From the NCBI RefSeq assembly GCF_013372265.1, contig NZ_CP054051.1, positions 908,587 through 972,586 on the forward strand: a DNA stretch of 64,000 nucleotides, read 5' to 3'. The notes beneath the pieces are model-generated. The model saw only the letters and a program-made list of their open reading frames with translations, made no database searches and had not been told where the DNA came from. Of this stretch, positions 47,911 through 56,778 are shown piece by piece. Position 1 is the first letter of the stretch. Each line of letters starts with the position of its first letter. Position numbers and translations under genes: made by a program. Source of the stretch: Aliarcobacter cibarius (GTDB lineage Bacteria > Campylobacterota > Campylobacteria > Campylobacterales > Arcobacteraceae).

Positions 47911-48104
47911 TATTATTATAATTAAATAAAATCTATAAAAAAACATTTTGTAACATATGCTATTATTATGCTATTTTTATGAGTATTTTAGTAAATTTCC
48001 TATAAGAAAAATTAATAGTTTAAGTTCTATTTTAACTTATAAAATCTATAATCCACTTTGACATTAGTAATAAAAAAATAGTCAAAATTTTATAGGAGGT
48101 TAGT

Positions 48105-49439
48105 TTGGATAGTAGTAAAGCTTTGAAAACTACAAAAGATTCATCTATTGTAGAAGCTACAAGTAGAAGAGATTTTTTTAAAAAAACTGCTATTTACTCG
48201 GCTGGTGCTCTAAGTGCTGCATCTGTGTTATCACCTGTTTCTTTAAAAGCAGATGATAAAGCTATTATAAATGATGCACCTTGGGGGCAAAAGTTAGGTG
48301 ATGTGGTAAACAAAAATCCTTACGGTATGCCATCAGTTTATGAACATAATAATATTAGAAGAACTCACGACCTATTATCTTCGGGAGATGCATATGCATC
48401 TATCTCAATGTGTCCAATTCATGAGTCTGAAGGAATAATAACTCCAAATGGTTTATTTTTTACAAGAAATCATGGAGGAACTGCACAAATTGACCCAAAC
48501 GAATATAGGTTAATGATTCACGGTAAAGTTAAAAGAGAAGTTGTTTTAACTTTAGAAGATATAAAAAGATATCCAAGTGAAACAAGAACATATTTTATTG
48601 AGTGTCCTGCAAATGGAAGTCCTGAATGGAGAGCTCCTCAATTTAATAGTTTACAGTTTATGAAAGGAATGATGAGTTCTGCTCAATGGACTGGTGTAAT
48701 GTTAAAAACAATATTAGAAGATATTGGATTAGAAAAAGATGCTGTTTGGATGTTAGCTGTTGGAAGTGATAATGCATCAAATCCAAGAACAATTCCAGTT
48801 GAAAAAGCTCTTGATGACGTTATGGTTGTTTGGGGACAAAATGGTGAAGCTTTAAGACCAGAACAAGGATATCCAATAAGACTTGTTGTTCCAGGATGGG
48901 AAGGAAATTTAAATACTAAATGGTTAAATAGACTTGAATTTAGTGATAAACCTTGGCATGCAAAAGAAGAAACTTCAAAATATACAATGCTTCAAAAATC
49001 AGGAAAAGCAATAAGATTTTTCTGGGTAAATGAAGTAAATTCTGTAATTACTAAACCATGTCCTGAAAAACCGTGGACACATCTTAAAAAAGGTGATATG
49101 GTAGAAATTGAAGGTATTGCTTGGAGTGGTCATGGAACTATAAAAGGTGTTGATATATCTTTTGATGGTGGTGATAACTGGGTTGAAGCGAAACTTAAAG
49201 GATTAGTTTTACCAAAATCTTGGACAAGATTTAGTTATATATACAAATGGGATGGAAAACCTTTATTATTATCAAGCCGAGCTTATGATGATTTTGGAAA
49301 TATCCAACCAACAATTGATGAAGAAACTGCAGCAGTTGGAGTTGAATCTGTATATCACAGAAATGCAATTGTAACTTGGGAAATAACAGCAAAAGGAGAG
49401 TGTAATAATGTTCATATTAGAAAACATAAAAAAGCTTAA
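48105..49439 (+). CDS. soxC: Sulfur dehydrogenase SoxC (molybdopterin subunit)
   Basis: This 444-residue protein starts at TTG, fixed by a perfect AGGAGG 7 bases upstream. A Tat signal is present (SRRDFFKK at about 20-27, then a hydrophobic stretch ending SLKA). The sulfite-oxidase fold shows RNHGGTAQID, YFIECPANGSPEWRAP with the Moco-binding C167, and GWEGNLNTKWLNRLE, followed by the dimerisation domain. In the periplasm SoxCD oxidises the protein-bound sulfane sulfur on SoxY. The soxD ATG lies 32 bases inside the end of this gene. Confidence 0.96.
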   Translation: MDSSKALKTTKDSSIVEATSRRDFFKKTAIYSAGALSAASVLSPVSLKADDKAIINDAPWGQKLGDVVNKNPYGMPSVYEHNNIRRTHDLLSSGDAYASISMCPIHESEGIITPNGLFFTRNHGGTAQIDPNEYRLMIHGKVKREVVLTLEDIKRYPSETRTYFIECPANGSPEWRAPQFNSLQFMKGMMSSAQWTGVMLKTILEDIGLEKDAVWMLAVGSDNASNPRTIPVEKALDDVMVVWGQNGEALRPEQGYPIRLVVPGWEGNLNTKWLNRLEFSDKPWHAKEETSKYTMLQKSGKAIRFFWVNEVNSVITKPCPEKPWTHLKKGDMVEIEGIAWSGHGTIKGVDISFDGGDNWVEAKLKGLVLPKSWTRFSYIYKWDGKPLLLSSRAYDDFGNIQPTIDEETAAVGVESVYHRNAIVTWEITAKGECNNVHIRKHKKA

Positions 49440-50589
49440 AAGCACTATTTTAAGCATTAGCTTAGCTACTCTTCTTGTAAGTTCAGCTCATGCTGCTTCT
49501 TCTGTTGATGGTGCTGTAAAATATCCAGTTAAAGATGGAAAATATACACAATACCATGTAAATACGCAAGATACAAAAGAATTTAATATAGGAAGAGATG
49601 CAACTAAAACAGAAATTGCAGCTTGGGATTTAGATGTAGCTTACGATAATAGTGGTTTACCTGAATTTGAAATGAAACACGGTAAAGTTGTTTTAGATGA
49701 AAATGGAAAACCAAAAAAAGCTGAAGGTTCTGTTGAATTAGGAAATGAGCTTTATGATGCACAATGTGTTATGTGTCATGGAGATTTTGGAAGTGGAGGA
49801 AAAGGTTATCCAAAACTTGCAGGTGGTACAGTGGCTTCACTTAAACATCAAAGATTAAATCCAGCAGATGAAAATCCAGATCCAGATAATCCAGATAAAA
49901 CTATAGGTTCGTATTGGCCATATGCTTCTACTTTATTTTGGTATATACAAGAGTCAATGCCTTTTAATCATCCAAAAAGTTTAACAAATAGTGAAACTTA
50001 TGCACTTACAGCTTATTTATTATCTGTAAATAATATTACTATTGACGGACAAGAACTAGATGATGATTTTGTTTTAGATAAAGAAAAATTTCAGAAAATA
50101 GTTATGCCAAATGTTAATGGATTCTATCCAGAAACAAATACACCTGAAAATCCAAAAAAAGGTGTTGAAAATATGACTAAGTTTTTAAGTGATCCTACAA
50201 ACTATGGAAAAGGTACAAGATGTATGAAGGATTGTATAAAAGATGATGTTGAAAATTTAGTTCTTAGAATTCAAGAAGATTTATCAAAAGCTGCAAATGA
50301 ACCTCTTTCTACTGCAAGAGAATTGCCAAAAGTAGATGCAAGTAAATCTGCACCTGGTCAAGCAGATTATGAGAATGCGGGTTGTTCAGCTTGTCACTCA
50401 AATGCGGCAATTGGAGCACCTGTTGTTGGAGATAAAGCTGCTTGGGATAAAGTAGTTTCAAAAGGGTTAGAACAAGTATATTCTAACGGAATTAATGGTA
50501 TAAATGCTATGCCACCAAAAGGTGGAGCGGATATAAGCGATGAGAAGTTTAAACAAATTATCGATTATATGATCAATTCTAGTAAGTAA
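49408..50589 (+). CDS. soxD: SoxD diheme cytochrome c subunit of sulfur dehydrogenase
   Basis: This 393-residue protein starts at ATG 49408, inside the soxC end, with AGGAG upstream. A signal peptide (about 1-29) ends in SSAHA. Two heme c sites are visible: CVMCHGDFGSGGKGYPKLAGG (CxxCH at about 118-122) and GCSACHSNAAIGAPVVGD (about 328-332). It carries electrons from SoxC to a downstream cytochrome c. Both heme motifs and the order next to soxC make the assignment firm. Confidence 0.94.
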   Translation: MFILENIKKLKSTILSISLATLLVSSAHAASSVDGAVKYPVKDGKYTQYHVNTQDTKEFNIGRDATKTEIAAWDLDVAYDNSGLPEFEMKHGKVVLDENGKPKKAEGSVELGNELYDAQCVMCHGDFGSGGKGYPKLAGGTVASLKHQRLNPADENPDPDNPDKTIGSYWPYASTLFWYIQESMPFNHPKSLTNSETYALTAYLLSVNNITIDGQELDDDFVLDKEKFQKIVMPNVNGFYPETNTPENPKKGVENMTKFLSDPTNYGKGTRCMKDCIKDDVENLVLRIQEDLSKAANEPLSTARELPKVDASKSAPGQADYENAGCSACHSNAAIGAPVVGDKAAWDKVVSKGLEQVYSNGINGINAMPPKGGADISDEKFKQIIDYMINSSK

Positions 50590-50598
50590 GGAGAGGCT

Positions 50599-50949
50599 AT
50601 GAATTTATTAAAAAGAATAGCAAGCATTTCAGCTTTATGTTCTTTAATTATTGTTAGTTCTAGTGCTAATGATGATTTAGTGAAAAAAGGTGAAAAAATT
50701 TTTATGACAAATACAAAAGGTAACTGTTTGGCTTGTCATGCTGCAAATGGAAAAGAGATTGATGGACCAGGTAATATGGGACCAAAATTACAATTTTTAG
50801 CATTATGGTCAGAAGAAGCTTTATATGATAAAGTTTTTGATCCATCAACAGGAAATCCAATTACAGCAATGCCTGCATTTGGAAGAAATGGTTGGTTAAG
50901 CCCAGATGAAATTAAAGCAGTAGTTGCTTATTTAAAAACAATAAATTAA
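50599..50949 (+). CDS. soxX: SoxX monoheme cytochrome c
   Basis: This 116-residue periplasmic cytochrome has a signal peptide (about 1-23), heme site GNCLACHAANGKEIDGPGNMGPKL (CxxCH at about 43-47) and the distal methionine in ITAMPAFGRNGWLS (about 92-105). SoxX pairs with SoxA, and the two join thiosulfate to the SoxYZ carrier oxidatively. The gene lies 9 bases after soxD with GGAGAGG before the ATG. Confidence 0.93.
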   Translation: MNLLKRIASISALCSLIIVSSSANDDLVKKGEKIFMTNTKGNCLACHAANGKEIDGPGNMGPKLQFLALWSEEALYDKVFDPSTGNPITAMPAFGRNGWLSPDEIKAVVAYLKTIN

Positions 50950-50964
50950 AAAAAGGAAAAAATC

Positions 50965-51417
50965 ATGTTAAATAGAAGAAATTTTTTAGGATTAGGATTA
51001 GGTGTATTAGCTGCTGCTACAGTTCCAGCTCAATTAAGTGCTGAGGATTTTAGAAAAAGTAAACCAAAAGCATGGACTGCAACAAAAGTTGACGAAGCAA
51101 TTAAAGAAATTTTTGGAACAAGTACAACAACTGAAGGTGGAATTAATTTAAAAGCTCCAGAAATTGCAGAAAATGGTGCAGTTGTTCCTGTATCTTTTGA
51201 TACAGAATTAAAAGCAAGTAAAATTGCAGTATTCCAAGATGCAAATCCTGAAAGTGCAGTTGCAGTATTTACTGTAAATGATAATATGGTATTAGATTAT
51301 GCATTCAGAATTAAAATGGCAAAAACTGGTAAAGTAACAGTAGTTGCTGAAGTTGGTGGAAAATTGCATTCTGTAACTAAAGAAATTAAGGTTACTATGG
51401 GTGGATGTGGAGGTTGA
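50965..51417 (+). CDS. soxY: SoxY sulfur carrier subunit
   Basis: This 150-residue protein has a Tat-type signal (LNRRNFLGLGLG, about 2-13; end near QLSAED). The C-terminus ends MGGCGG, the flexible arm whose C148 carries the sulfur intermediates of thiosulfate oxidation. The middle is an immunoglobulin-like fold. It works as a heterodimer with SoxZ, whose gene starts 71 bases downstream. Confidence 0.97.
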   Translation: MLNRRNFLGLGLGVLAAATVPAQLSAEDFRKSKPKAWTATKVDEAIKEIFGTSTTTEGGINLKAPEIAENGAVVPVSFDTELKASKIAVFQDANPESAVAVFTVNDNMVLDYAFRIKMAKTGKVTVVAEVGGKLHSVTKEIKVTMGGCGG

Positions 51418-51488
51418 TATTGTCAACTAATTCACAGATAAATTTTAAAAATAAATAATATATAAATAATTAAGAAAAGGACATTAAA

Positions 51489-51794
51489 ATGGCAACTACA
51501 AAAATTAAAGCAAAATTAGACAAAAATGGTGTTGTTGAGGTTAAAGCATTAGCATCTCACGATATGTTAAGTTATCAAGAAGCTGAAAGAGCTAAAAAAG
51601 AAGCTAACTTTATTACTTATGTAATTGCAAAAGTTGGTGAGAAAGTAGTTTACGAAGCTTCTACAAGTCAATTTTTATCAAAAGATCCATACTTTAAATT
51701 TTCATTTAAAGGTGCAAATGCAGGTGATGAATTAAGTTTCACTTGGACAGATTTAAAAGGGAATACAGATACAACTACTGAAAAAATCAAATAA
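51489..51794 (+). CDS. soxZ: SoxZ sulfur carrier partner
   Basis: This 101-residue protein has no signal peptide, as usual for SoxZ, which is exported with SoxY through the Tat system. Family blocks are VEVKALASHDM near residue 16-26 and FLSKDPYFKFSFKGANAGDELSFTWTD (split over about 62-88). It forms the heterodimeric SoxYZ carrier. AAAAGGA precedes the ATG. Confidence 0.96.
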   Translation: MATTKIKAKLDKNGVVEVKALASHDMLSYQEAERAKKEANFITYVIAKVGEKVVYEASTSQFLSKDPYFKFSFKGANAGDELSFTWTDLKGNTDTTTEKIK

Positions 51795-51824
51795 TTTGAT
51801 TTAAATTTTAAAAGGAGAGAAAAC

Positions 51825-52739
51825 ATGTTTTCTAAAATAGTTAAATCTTCTGCTATCTTATTATTTGCAGCAACTACACTAAGTGCTGCAAATTTTAATG
51901 CTGGTGCAGAAAAAGATAGAATAGAAGCTATTAAATATTTTGAAGCTAAATTTGAAGATCCAGCGAAAAATTTAAATAGATTTTTTCCGTACTCAGATGA
52001 GCAAGAATTAGCAACAAAATATGAAAAAGGTCTTAAGCATATGGACTTCAATATCGGAAGTTATGCCTATGCAAAAGATGCAAAAGAACAGTATGAAGCT
52101 TTAAAAGAGATGCCACCATATGAAGAGGCAATTGAAAAAGGTGAAGAACTTTATACTAAAAAATTTGCGAATGGAAATTCATTACAAACATGTTTTCCTG
52201 ATTTAACAATATCTGGGACTTTCCCATATTATGATCAAAAAACTAAAAAAATGGTTTCTTTAACTTCTGCGATTAACGATTGTTTAAGAGCAAATGGAGA
52301 AAAAGAATGGGATACTCAGAAAGGTCCTATGGCTGAATTCCAAGCTTACTTTGTAAATCAAAGTAAAGAAGCTGGTAAAAAGTTTGACATTAAAATAAAC
52401 AGCGAGGCTGAGAAAAAAGCTTATGAGAGAGGTAAAGAGTATTATTATTCTCAAAGAGGATATTTAAAACTTTCTTGTGCTACTTGTCATATTGATGGTG
52501 CTGGTAAAAGAGTTAGAAATGAGATTTTATCACCACTTGTTGGTCAAGTTACGAGTTTCCCTGTAGTAAGATTAAGATGGGCAGAAATAGGAACAGTTGA
52601 AAGAAGACTTTCTGGATGTGTTGTGGATCAAGGTCAAGTTCCTCCAAAAGATGAAAGTCAAGAAATGATAGAACTTCTTTATTTCTTATCATATATGTCA
52701 AATGGAATGCCAGTTGATGGTCCAGATGTAAGAAAATAA
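51825..52739 (+). CDS. soxA: SoxA cytochrome c, monoheme type
   Basis: This 304-residue protein has a signal peptide (about 1-21). One heme site is present: LSCATCHIDG (C218, C221, H222). The first heme of diheme SoxA is absent; C123 and C153 probably form the structural disulfide seen in monoheme SoxA. The catalytic heme ligand cysteine is C265 in RLSGCVVDQGQVPP. With SoxX it forms the L-cysteine S-thiosulfotransferase. The unknown 140-residue gene begins 11 bases downstream. Confidence 0.95.
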   Translation: MFSKIVKSSAILLFAATTLSAANFNAGAEKDRIEAIKYFEAKFEDPAKNLNRFFPYSDEQELATKYEKGLKHMDFNIGSYAYAKDAKEQYEALKEMPPYEEAIEKGEELYTKKFANGNSLQTCFPDLTISGTFPYYDQKTKKMVSLTSAINDCLRANGEKEWDTQKGPMAEFQAYFVNQSKEAGKKFDIKINSEAEKKAYERGKEYYYSQRGYLKLSCATCHIDGAGKRVRNEILSPLVGQVTSFPVVRLRWAEIGTVERRLSGCVVDQGQVPPKDESQEMIELLYFLSYMSNGMPVDGPDVRK

Positions 52740-52750
52740 AAGGATTTATA

Positions 52751-53173
52751 ATGAAAAGTATTTTAAAAATTACAGCAATTTCAGCAATATTATCTTTAAC
52801 TCTTACTTCATTATCAGCTGAAGATTTTTCAAAGTTAGATGTAAAAAAAGAGTGTGATGTAAAAGCAAATGGTGTTGAAAAATTATTAGAGACAGCAGAA
52901 AAATATAACAAGTTAGCAATTGAGAATAAAGTTGAATTTATGAGACTTGGAATGAAAACTAGCCAATATATTGATGCATCAAAAGAAGCATTAAAAAATG
53001 GTGCAAAAGAGATTGCAATTGTTGATAATAAGGCTAAACCAACAGGTGAAATGGTTTCTTTAGAATTTGCAGCTTGGAGATCTTGTAGCTTCGCTATTAG
53101 TGCTTTAACACAAATGGAAGATTCTAAGAAAAATTGGAAATTAGCTAGTCCTAGCGATGGGTACAAGTACTAA
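52751..53173 (+). CDS. Unknown periplasmic protein in the sox cluster
   Basis: This 140-residue protein has a signal peptide (about 1-23, cut near SLSAED) and a helical mature domain. Two cysteines remain after cleavage, C35 (KKECD) and C112 (RSCSF), spaced to allow a disulfide. No heme motif is present. It lies between soxA (11 bases) and a terminator preceding soxB, with AAAAGGA before the ATG. I do not recognise the family. The position suggests a periplasmic helper of the SoxAX/SoxB steps. Confidence 0.75.
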   Translation: MKSILKITAISAILSLTLTSLSAEDFSKLDVKKECDVKANGVEKLLETAEKYNKLAIENKVEFMRLGMKTSQYIDASKEALKNGAKEIAIVDNKAKPTGEMVSLEFAAWRSCSFAISALTQMEDSKKNWKLASPSDGYKY

Positions 53174-53200
53174 TTGAATTTTTTGTAACAGATTTTAAAA

Positions 53201-53228
53201 AGTCAAGAGTAATCTTGGCTTTTTTTTA
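53201..53228 (+). terminator. Internal terminator between soxA block and soxB
   Basis: AGTCAAGA, loop GTAA, TCTTGGCT (8 bp, one T-G pair) followed by eight T. It is strong by sequence and lies between the unknown gene and soxB, suggesting partial termination or a separate soxB promoter. Confidence 0.85.
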
Positions 53229-53248
53229 TTTATATAAAGGAAAACAAA

Positions 53249-55015
53249 ATGAGTAAATTAAGTAGAAGAGAATTTGTTTATATGATGGCAGTTCTAGGAG
53301 CTGCACCAGTATTTGCAAATTCGCACACAAGAATGACAGATACTTCAAAAAAAATTGAAGATTATTATAAATTAAAACCTTTTGGGAATGCTCGATTTAT
53401 ACATATGACAGATTCTCATGCACAGCTTTTACCAGTATACTTTAGAGAACCAAGTGTAAATTTAGGTTTCTATGGTAATTTAGGAAAACCACCTCATATT
53501 GTTGGTGAAAAATTTTTAGATTATTATGGTATTAAAGGTAATAAAAGATTAGAGTATGCATTTTCATGTGTAAACTTTGAAGAACATGCTAAAGTTATGG
53601 GTAAGACAGGTGGTTTTGCACAAATTAAGACAGTTGTAGATTTTCTAAGAGATAGTTTTGGAAAAGATAAAACTTTATTTCTAGATGGTGGAGATACTTG
53701 GCAAGGGAGTGCAACTTCTTTATGGACTAGAGGAAAGGATATGGTTGGTGCACTTAATCTTTTAGGTGTAGATATTTGTGTTGGTCACTGGGAATTTACA
53801 TATACAGCTGAAGAAGTATTAGCAAATGTAAAAGAGTTAAAAGCTGAATTTTTAGCACAAAATGTATTTGTTAAAGAAGATGCTTTAATGAATGATGCAC
53901 CAGTATTTGATGAAGACACAGGACACGCATTTAAACCATATACAATTAAACAAATGGGTAATGCAAGAGTGGCTATTATTGGTCAAGCTTTCCCTTATAC
54001 AACTATTGCAAATCCACAAAGATTTATTCCTGATTGGACATTTGGTATTTATGATGATACTATGCAAGAACTAGTTGATAAAATAAGAACTGAAGAGAAG
54101 CTAGATGCTGTTATTGTTTTATCTCACAATGGTTTTGATACAGATAAAAAAATGGCTGAAGTATGTACAGGAATAGATTTTATTATGGGTGGACATACTC
54201 ATGATGGTGTTCCTGAAGCAGTGCCTGTAAAAAATCCAAAAGGTACAACTTATGTATGTAATGCTGGATCAAATGGTAAATTCTTAAATGTTCTAGATCT
54301 TGATATTCAAAATGGAAAAATTAAAGATTTTAAATTTACACTTCTTCCTATTTTCTCTGATTTAGTTCCAGAAAATAAAGAGATGAAAAAATATATTGAA
54401 GATGTTAGATTACCTTATTTAAAAGAATTAACAAGACCAATTGCAACAACAGAAGAGACTTTATTTAGAAGGGGAAACTTCAATGGTTCATGGGATCAAA
54501 TTATTTGTGATGCTTTAATGGAAGTTAAAGATGCTCAAATTTCATTAAGCCCAGGTTTTAGATGGGGAACATCTGTAATGAAAGGTCAAACTATCACATT
54601 TGATGACTTAATGACTCAAACTGCTATGACATATCCTGAAACTTATGTAAGAGATATTAAAGGTAGTGATTTAAAAGATATTTTAGAAGATGTAGCTGAT
54701 AACTTATTCAATGAAGATCCATTCTATCAACAAGGTGGAGATATGGTAAGAACAGGTGGAATTTCTTATAAAATAGATCCAAAAGCAAAAATGGGAAGTA
54801 GAATATCTGATATAGTTTTAACTAAAACTGGTGAGAAATTAGATGCTTCTAAAGCTTATAGAGTATCAGGTTGGTCTACTGTTGGTTCAAAAGCTGATGG
54901 TGAGCCAGTTTGGGAAACTGTTGAAACATATTTAAAAAATATTAAAAATATTAGTAATCTTAAAGTTGATACTCCAGATATTGTTGGAGTTAAGGGAAAT
55001 CCTGGGATTATTTGA
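53249..55015 (+). CDS. soxB: SoxB thiosulfohydrolase
   Basis: This 588-residue protein has a Tat-type signal (LSRREFVYMM, about 4-13; end near PVFA). It is a di-metal (usually manganese) phosphoesterase-fold enzyme: FIHMTDSHAQLLP (about 50-62), LDGGDTWQGSATS (about 145-157), GHWEFTY with the metal-binding histidine, VLSHNGFDTD and MGGHTHDG (about 311-318). It hydrolyses the terminal sulfonate group from SoxYZ-bound thiosulfate, releasing sulfate. GNFNGSWDQIICDAL is in the C-terminal 5'-nucleotidase-like domain. It starts after a terminator, with AAAGGA upstream. Confidence 0.97.
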   Translation: MSKLSRREFVYMMAVLGAAPVFANSHTRMTDTSKKIEDYYKLKPFGNARFIHMTDSHAQLLPVYFREPSVNLGFYGNLGKPPHIVGEKFLDYYGIKGNKRLEYAFSCVNFEEHAKVMGKTGGFAQIKTVVDFLRDSFGKDKTLFLDGGDTWQGSATSLWTRGKDMVGALNLLGVDICVGHWEFTYTAEEVLANVKELKAEFLAQNVFVKEDALMNDAPVFDEDTGHAFKPYTIKQMGNARVAIIGQAFPYTTIANPQRFIPDWTFGIYDDTMQELVDKIRTEEKLDAVIVLSHNGFDTDKKMAEVCTGIDFIMGGHTHDGVPEAVPVKNPKGTTYVCNAGSNGKFLNVLDLDIQNGKIKDFKFTLLPIFSDLVPENKEMKKYIEDVRLPYLKELTRPIATTEETLFRRGNFNGSWDQIICDALMEVKDAQISLSPGFRWGTSVMKGQTITFDDLMTQTAMTYPETYVRDIKGSDLKDILEDVADNLFNEDPFYQQGGDMVRTGGISYKIDPKAKMGSRISDIVLTKTGEKLDASKAYRVSGWSTVGSKADGEPVWETVETYLKNIKNISNLKVDTPDIVGVKGNPGII

Positions 55016-55016
55016 T

Positions 55017-55040
55017 AAAAGGCACAAATTTGTGCCTTTT
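55017..55040 (+). terminator. Terminator after soxB
   Basis: AAAAGGCACAAA is followed directly by its exact complement TTTGTGCCTTTT and more T. It lies two bases after the soxB stop codon. Confidence 0.85.
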
Positions 55041-55092
55041 TCTATCTAAAAGATATTAGAATATATTTTTTAAATGGAAAAAGGAGAATCAT

Positions 55093-55887
55093 ATGAGATT
55101 AATATTAATTATTTTAATTTTTGTTTTAAATTTATATGCAACTTATGAAGATGGTAAAAAAGTTTTTGAACAAAAATGTGCTTCTTGTCATAAAGAGTAT
55201 ATACCTTTAAATTTGATAAAAGAGAACTATTTTGAAAAAGATAATACTTTATTAAATTTAAAAACTCCAACTGCAAATATGATAGTTTGGGCAATGATGG
55301 ATGGGCCTAAAAAAATAGGAGATCCAAATGAACCTGATATTCAAGTTCTAGAAATAGAGAAATTTTTAAAAGATTACTTAGAAAATCCAGATAGATTTAA
55401 CGCTATTTGTGATGATACAGTAATGAATTATTATGATAATAAACCTAGTATGAAAGGCGAATTGACAAATGAAGATTATGTTAATTTGAGTTATTATTTT
55501 TTAGATTATAAAGCAAATCTAAAAGAAGATTTAGTTGTTAAAGAACCTTTACTAAAAACTGAAGAAGAAAAACAGCTTTTAAATAAAGCCAAAAATGAAT
55601 CTAAAAAGATTTTGATTTATGCTACATCTAAAACATGTTTTTTCTGTAAAAAGATGGATAAAGAAGTTCTTTCATTGTCTGAAATAAAAGATTTTAGTGA
55701 TAAGAATTATATTTTTGTAGAGGTAGATATGGAAAACTCTTCATTACCTTTTGATTTGCAGAAAGAATATAAGAAAATAACTCCTAGTTTCTTCATTGTT
55801 GATGAGAAAGGGAATTTAAATAATCAATATCCAGGTTCTTGGTCTAAAAAGGATTATATGGATATTTTAAAGAAGAATTTAAAATGA
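55093..55887 (+). CDS. Cytochrome c-thioredoxin fusion protein (SoxW-like role)
   Basis: This 264-residue exported protein has a short signal peptide (about 1-16). The N-terminal domain is a c-type cytochrome with CASCH (C29-H33) and methionines that could be the distal ligand (MIVWAMMDGP, about 63-72). The C-terminal half from about 150 is a thioredoxin fold with active site CFFC (182-185) and cis-proline in KITPSFF (P231). Heme and dithiol domains in one chain are unusual. Placed after soxB, it may keep SoxY or SoxA cysteines reduced, as SoxVW do elsewhere. The MOSC gene overlaps its stop by ATGA. Confidence 0.85.
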   Translation: MRLILIILIFVLNLYATYEDGKKVFEQKCASCHKEYIPLNLIKENYFEKDNTLLNLKTPTANMIVWAMMDGPKKIGDPNEPDIQVLEIEKFLKDYLENPDRFNAICDDTVMNYYDNKPSMKGELTNEDYVNLSYYFLDYKANLKEDLVVKEPLLKTEEEKQLLNKAKNESKKILIYATSKTCFFCKKMDKEVLSLSEIKDFSDKNYIFVEVDMENSSLPFDLQKEYKKITPSFFIVDEKGNLNNQYPGSWSKKDYMDILKKNLK

Positions 55888-56333
55888 AAAATGTAGGAAA
55901 AGTTTTAGAAATCTTTAGTGCTACATTAGGTAGTAGTGGACTACCTAGACCAAAGGTTGAAAGACTTAATTTAATAGAAAATTATGGAATAGAGTTTGAT
56001 AAATTTGCGGGTAAAAAATTAGATCAAACTGTTATGATTGTTGGTTTGAAATCTTATGAAATTGCACAAGAAAATAGTATAGATTTGGCATTTGGGAGTT
56101 TAGGTGAAAATATTTTATTAGATTTTGATCCACATAATTTTGAAGTTGGGACTATCTTTAAAATTGGTGATAGTTTCATTGAAATTACACAAATCTGTAC
56201 AGTTTGTAACCATTTAAATGTTTTTGACGAGAATTTACCAACGCTTTTAAAAGGGCATAGGGGAGTTTATTGTAGAATCCTAAAATCTGGATTAGTTCAG
56301 AAAGATATGAATGTAGAGGTTTATAATGTTTAA
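55884..56333 (+). CDS. MOSC-domain protein
   Basis: This 149-residue protein is one MOSC domain: GIEFDKFAGKKLDQTVMIVG (about 35-54), GENILLDF, and FIEITQICTVCNHLNVF (about 95-111) with the conserved cysteines, then GHRGVYCRIL. MOSC domains are thought to carry sulfur on a cysteine for metal-sulfur cofactor work, as in molybdenum cofactor sulfurases. No signal peptide is visible, so it should act in the cytosol. Its position beside the Moco enzyme SoxC is suggestive. It overlaps both neighbours. Confidence 0.85.
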   Translation: MKNVGKVLEIFSATLGSSGLPRPKVERLNLIENYGIEFDKFAGKKLDQTVMIVGLKSYEIAQENSIDLAFGSLGENILLDFDPHNFEVGTIFKIGDSFIEITQICTVCNHLNVFDENLPTLLKGHRGVYCRILKSGLVQKDMNVEVYNV

Positions 56334-56766
56334 AAAACTGTTTTTAGTTTTATGTTTAGTTAGTTTTGCATTTTCACAAACGAATTTTAGTGAACCAAAA
56401 CCTAGTTTTGAGAATCCTAGAAAAGTAGTTTATTCACTTTATGTCGGAGATGTTGATACTGTTAGTCATACAATTGGTTCAATGTATAATATTTTAAAAG
56501 AGTATCCTTCAGAAAGTTTGAAAATAGTTGTTGTAGCATATGGTAAGGGTTTAAGAGCTTTAAAAAAAGATTACGATAAAACTACATTAGAGAGAATTAA
56601 ATCTCTTATGGAATATGATGTTGAGTTTATCGCTTGTAAAAATACTATGGAAACTATGAAATGGAAAGAAAGTGATTTTATAGATAATATATCATTTACT
56701 CAAGCCGGAATAGTTGAAGTGATTGAAAGACAAGTTGATGGATATATCGGAATTACAGCTTATTAA
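56326..56766 (+). CDS. Exported DsrE/DsrF-like protein
   Basis: This 146-residue protein has a signal peptide (about 1-17, ends SFAFS). The mature part matches the DsrE/YchN fold: VVYSLYVGDVDTVSHTIGSMYNIL (split at about 34-57), LKIVVVAYGKGLRALKKDY and a single cysteine in FIACKNTM (about residue 104), the usual sulfur-acceptor position. DsrE relatives move persulfide sulfur. A periplasmic version in a sox cluster could accept sulfane sulfur. It overlaps the MOSC gene by 8 bases. Confidence 0.8.
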   Translation: MFKKLFLVLCLVSFAFSQTNFSEPKPSFENPRKVVYSLYVGDVDTVSHTIGSMYNILKEYPSESLKIVVVAYGKGLRALKKDYDKTTLERIKSLMEYDVEFIACKNTMETMKWKESDFIDNISFTQAGIVEVIERQVDGYIGITAY

Positions 56767-56778
56767 AAAGGAGATGGC

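Noticed and set aside
47911..48104. Dyads upstream of soxC (TTTGAC...GTCAAA, TAAGTT...AACTTA) as a SoxR operator
   Set aside because: The arms are only six A/T-rich bases and could arise by chance in this composition; no regulator gene is adjacent to support it.
52549..53166. 205-codon minus-strand open frame spanning the soxA end and the unknown gene
   Set aside because: Two plus-strand genes with good ribosome sites and signal peptides cover the same bases within an operon; the long antisense frame reflects codon bias.
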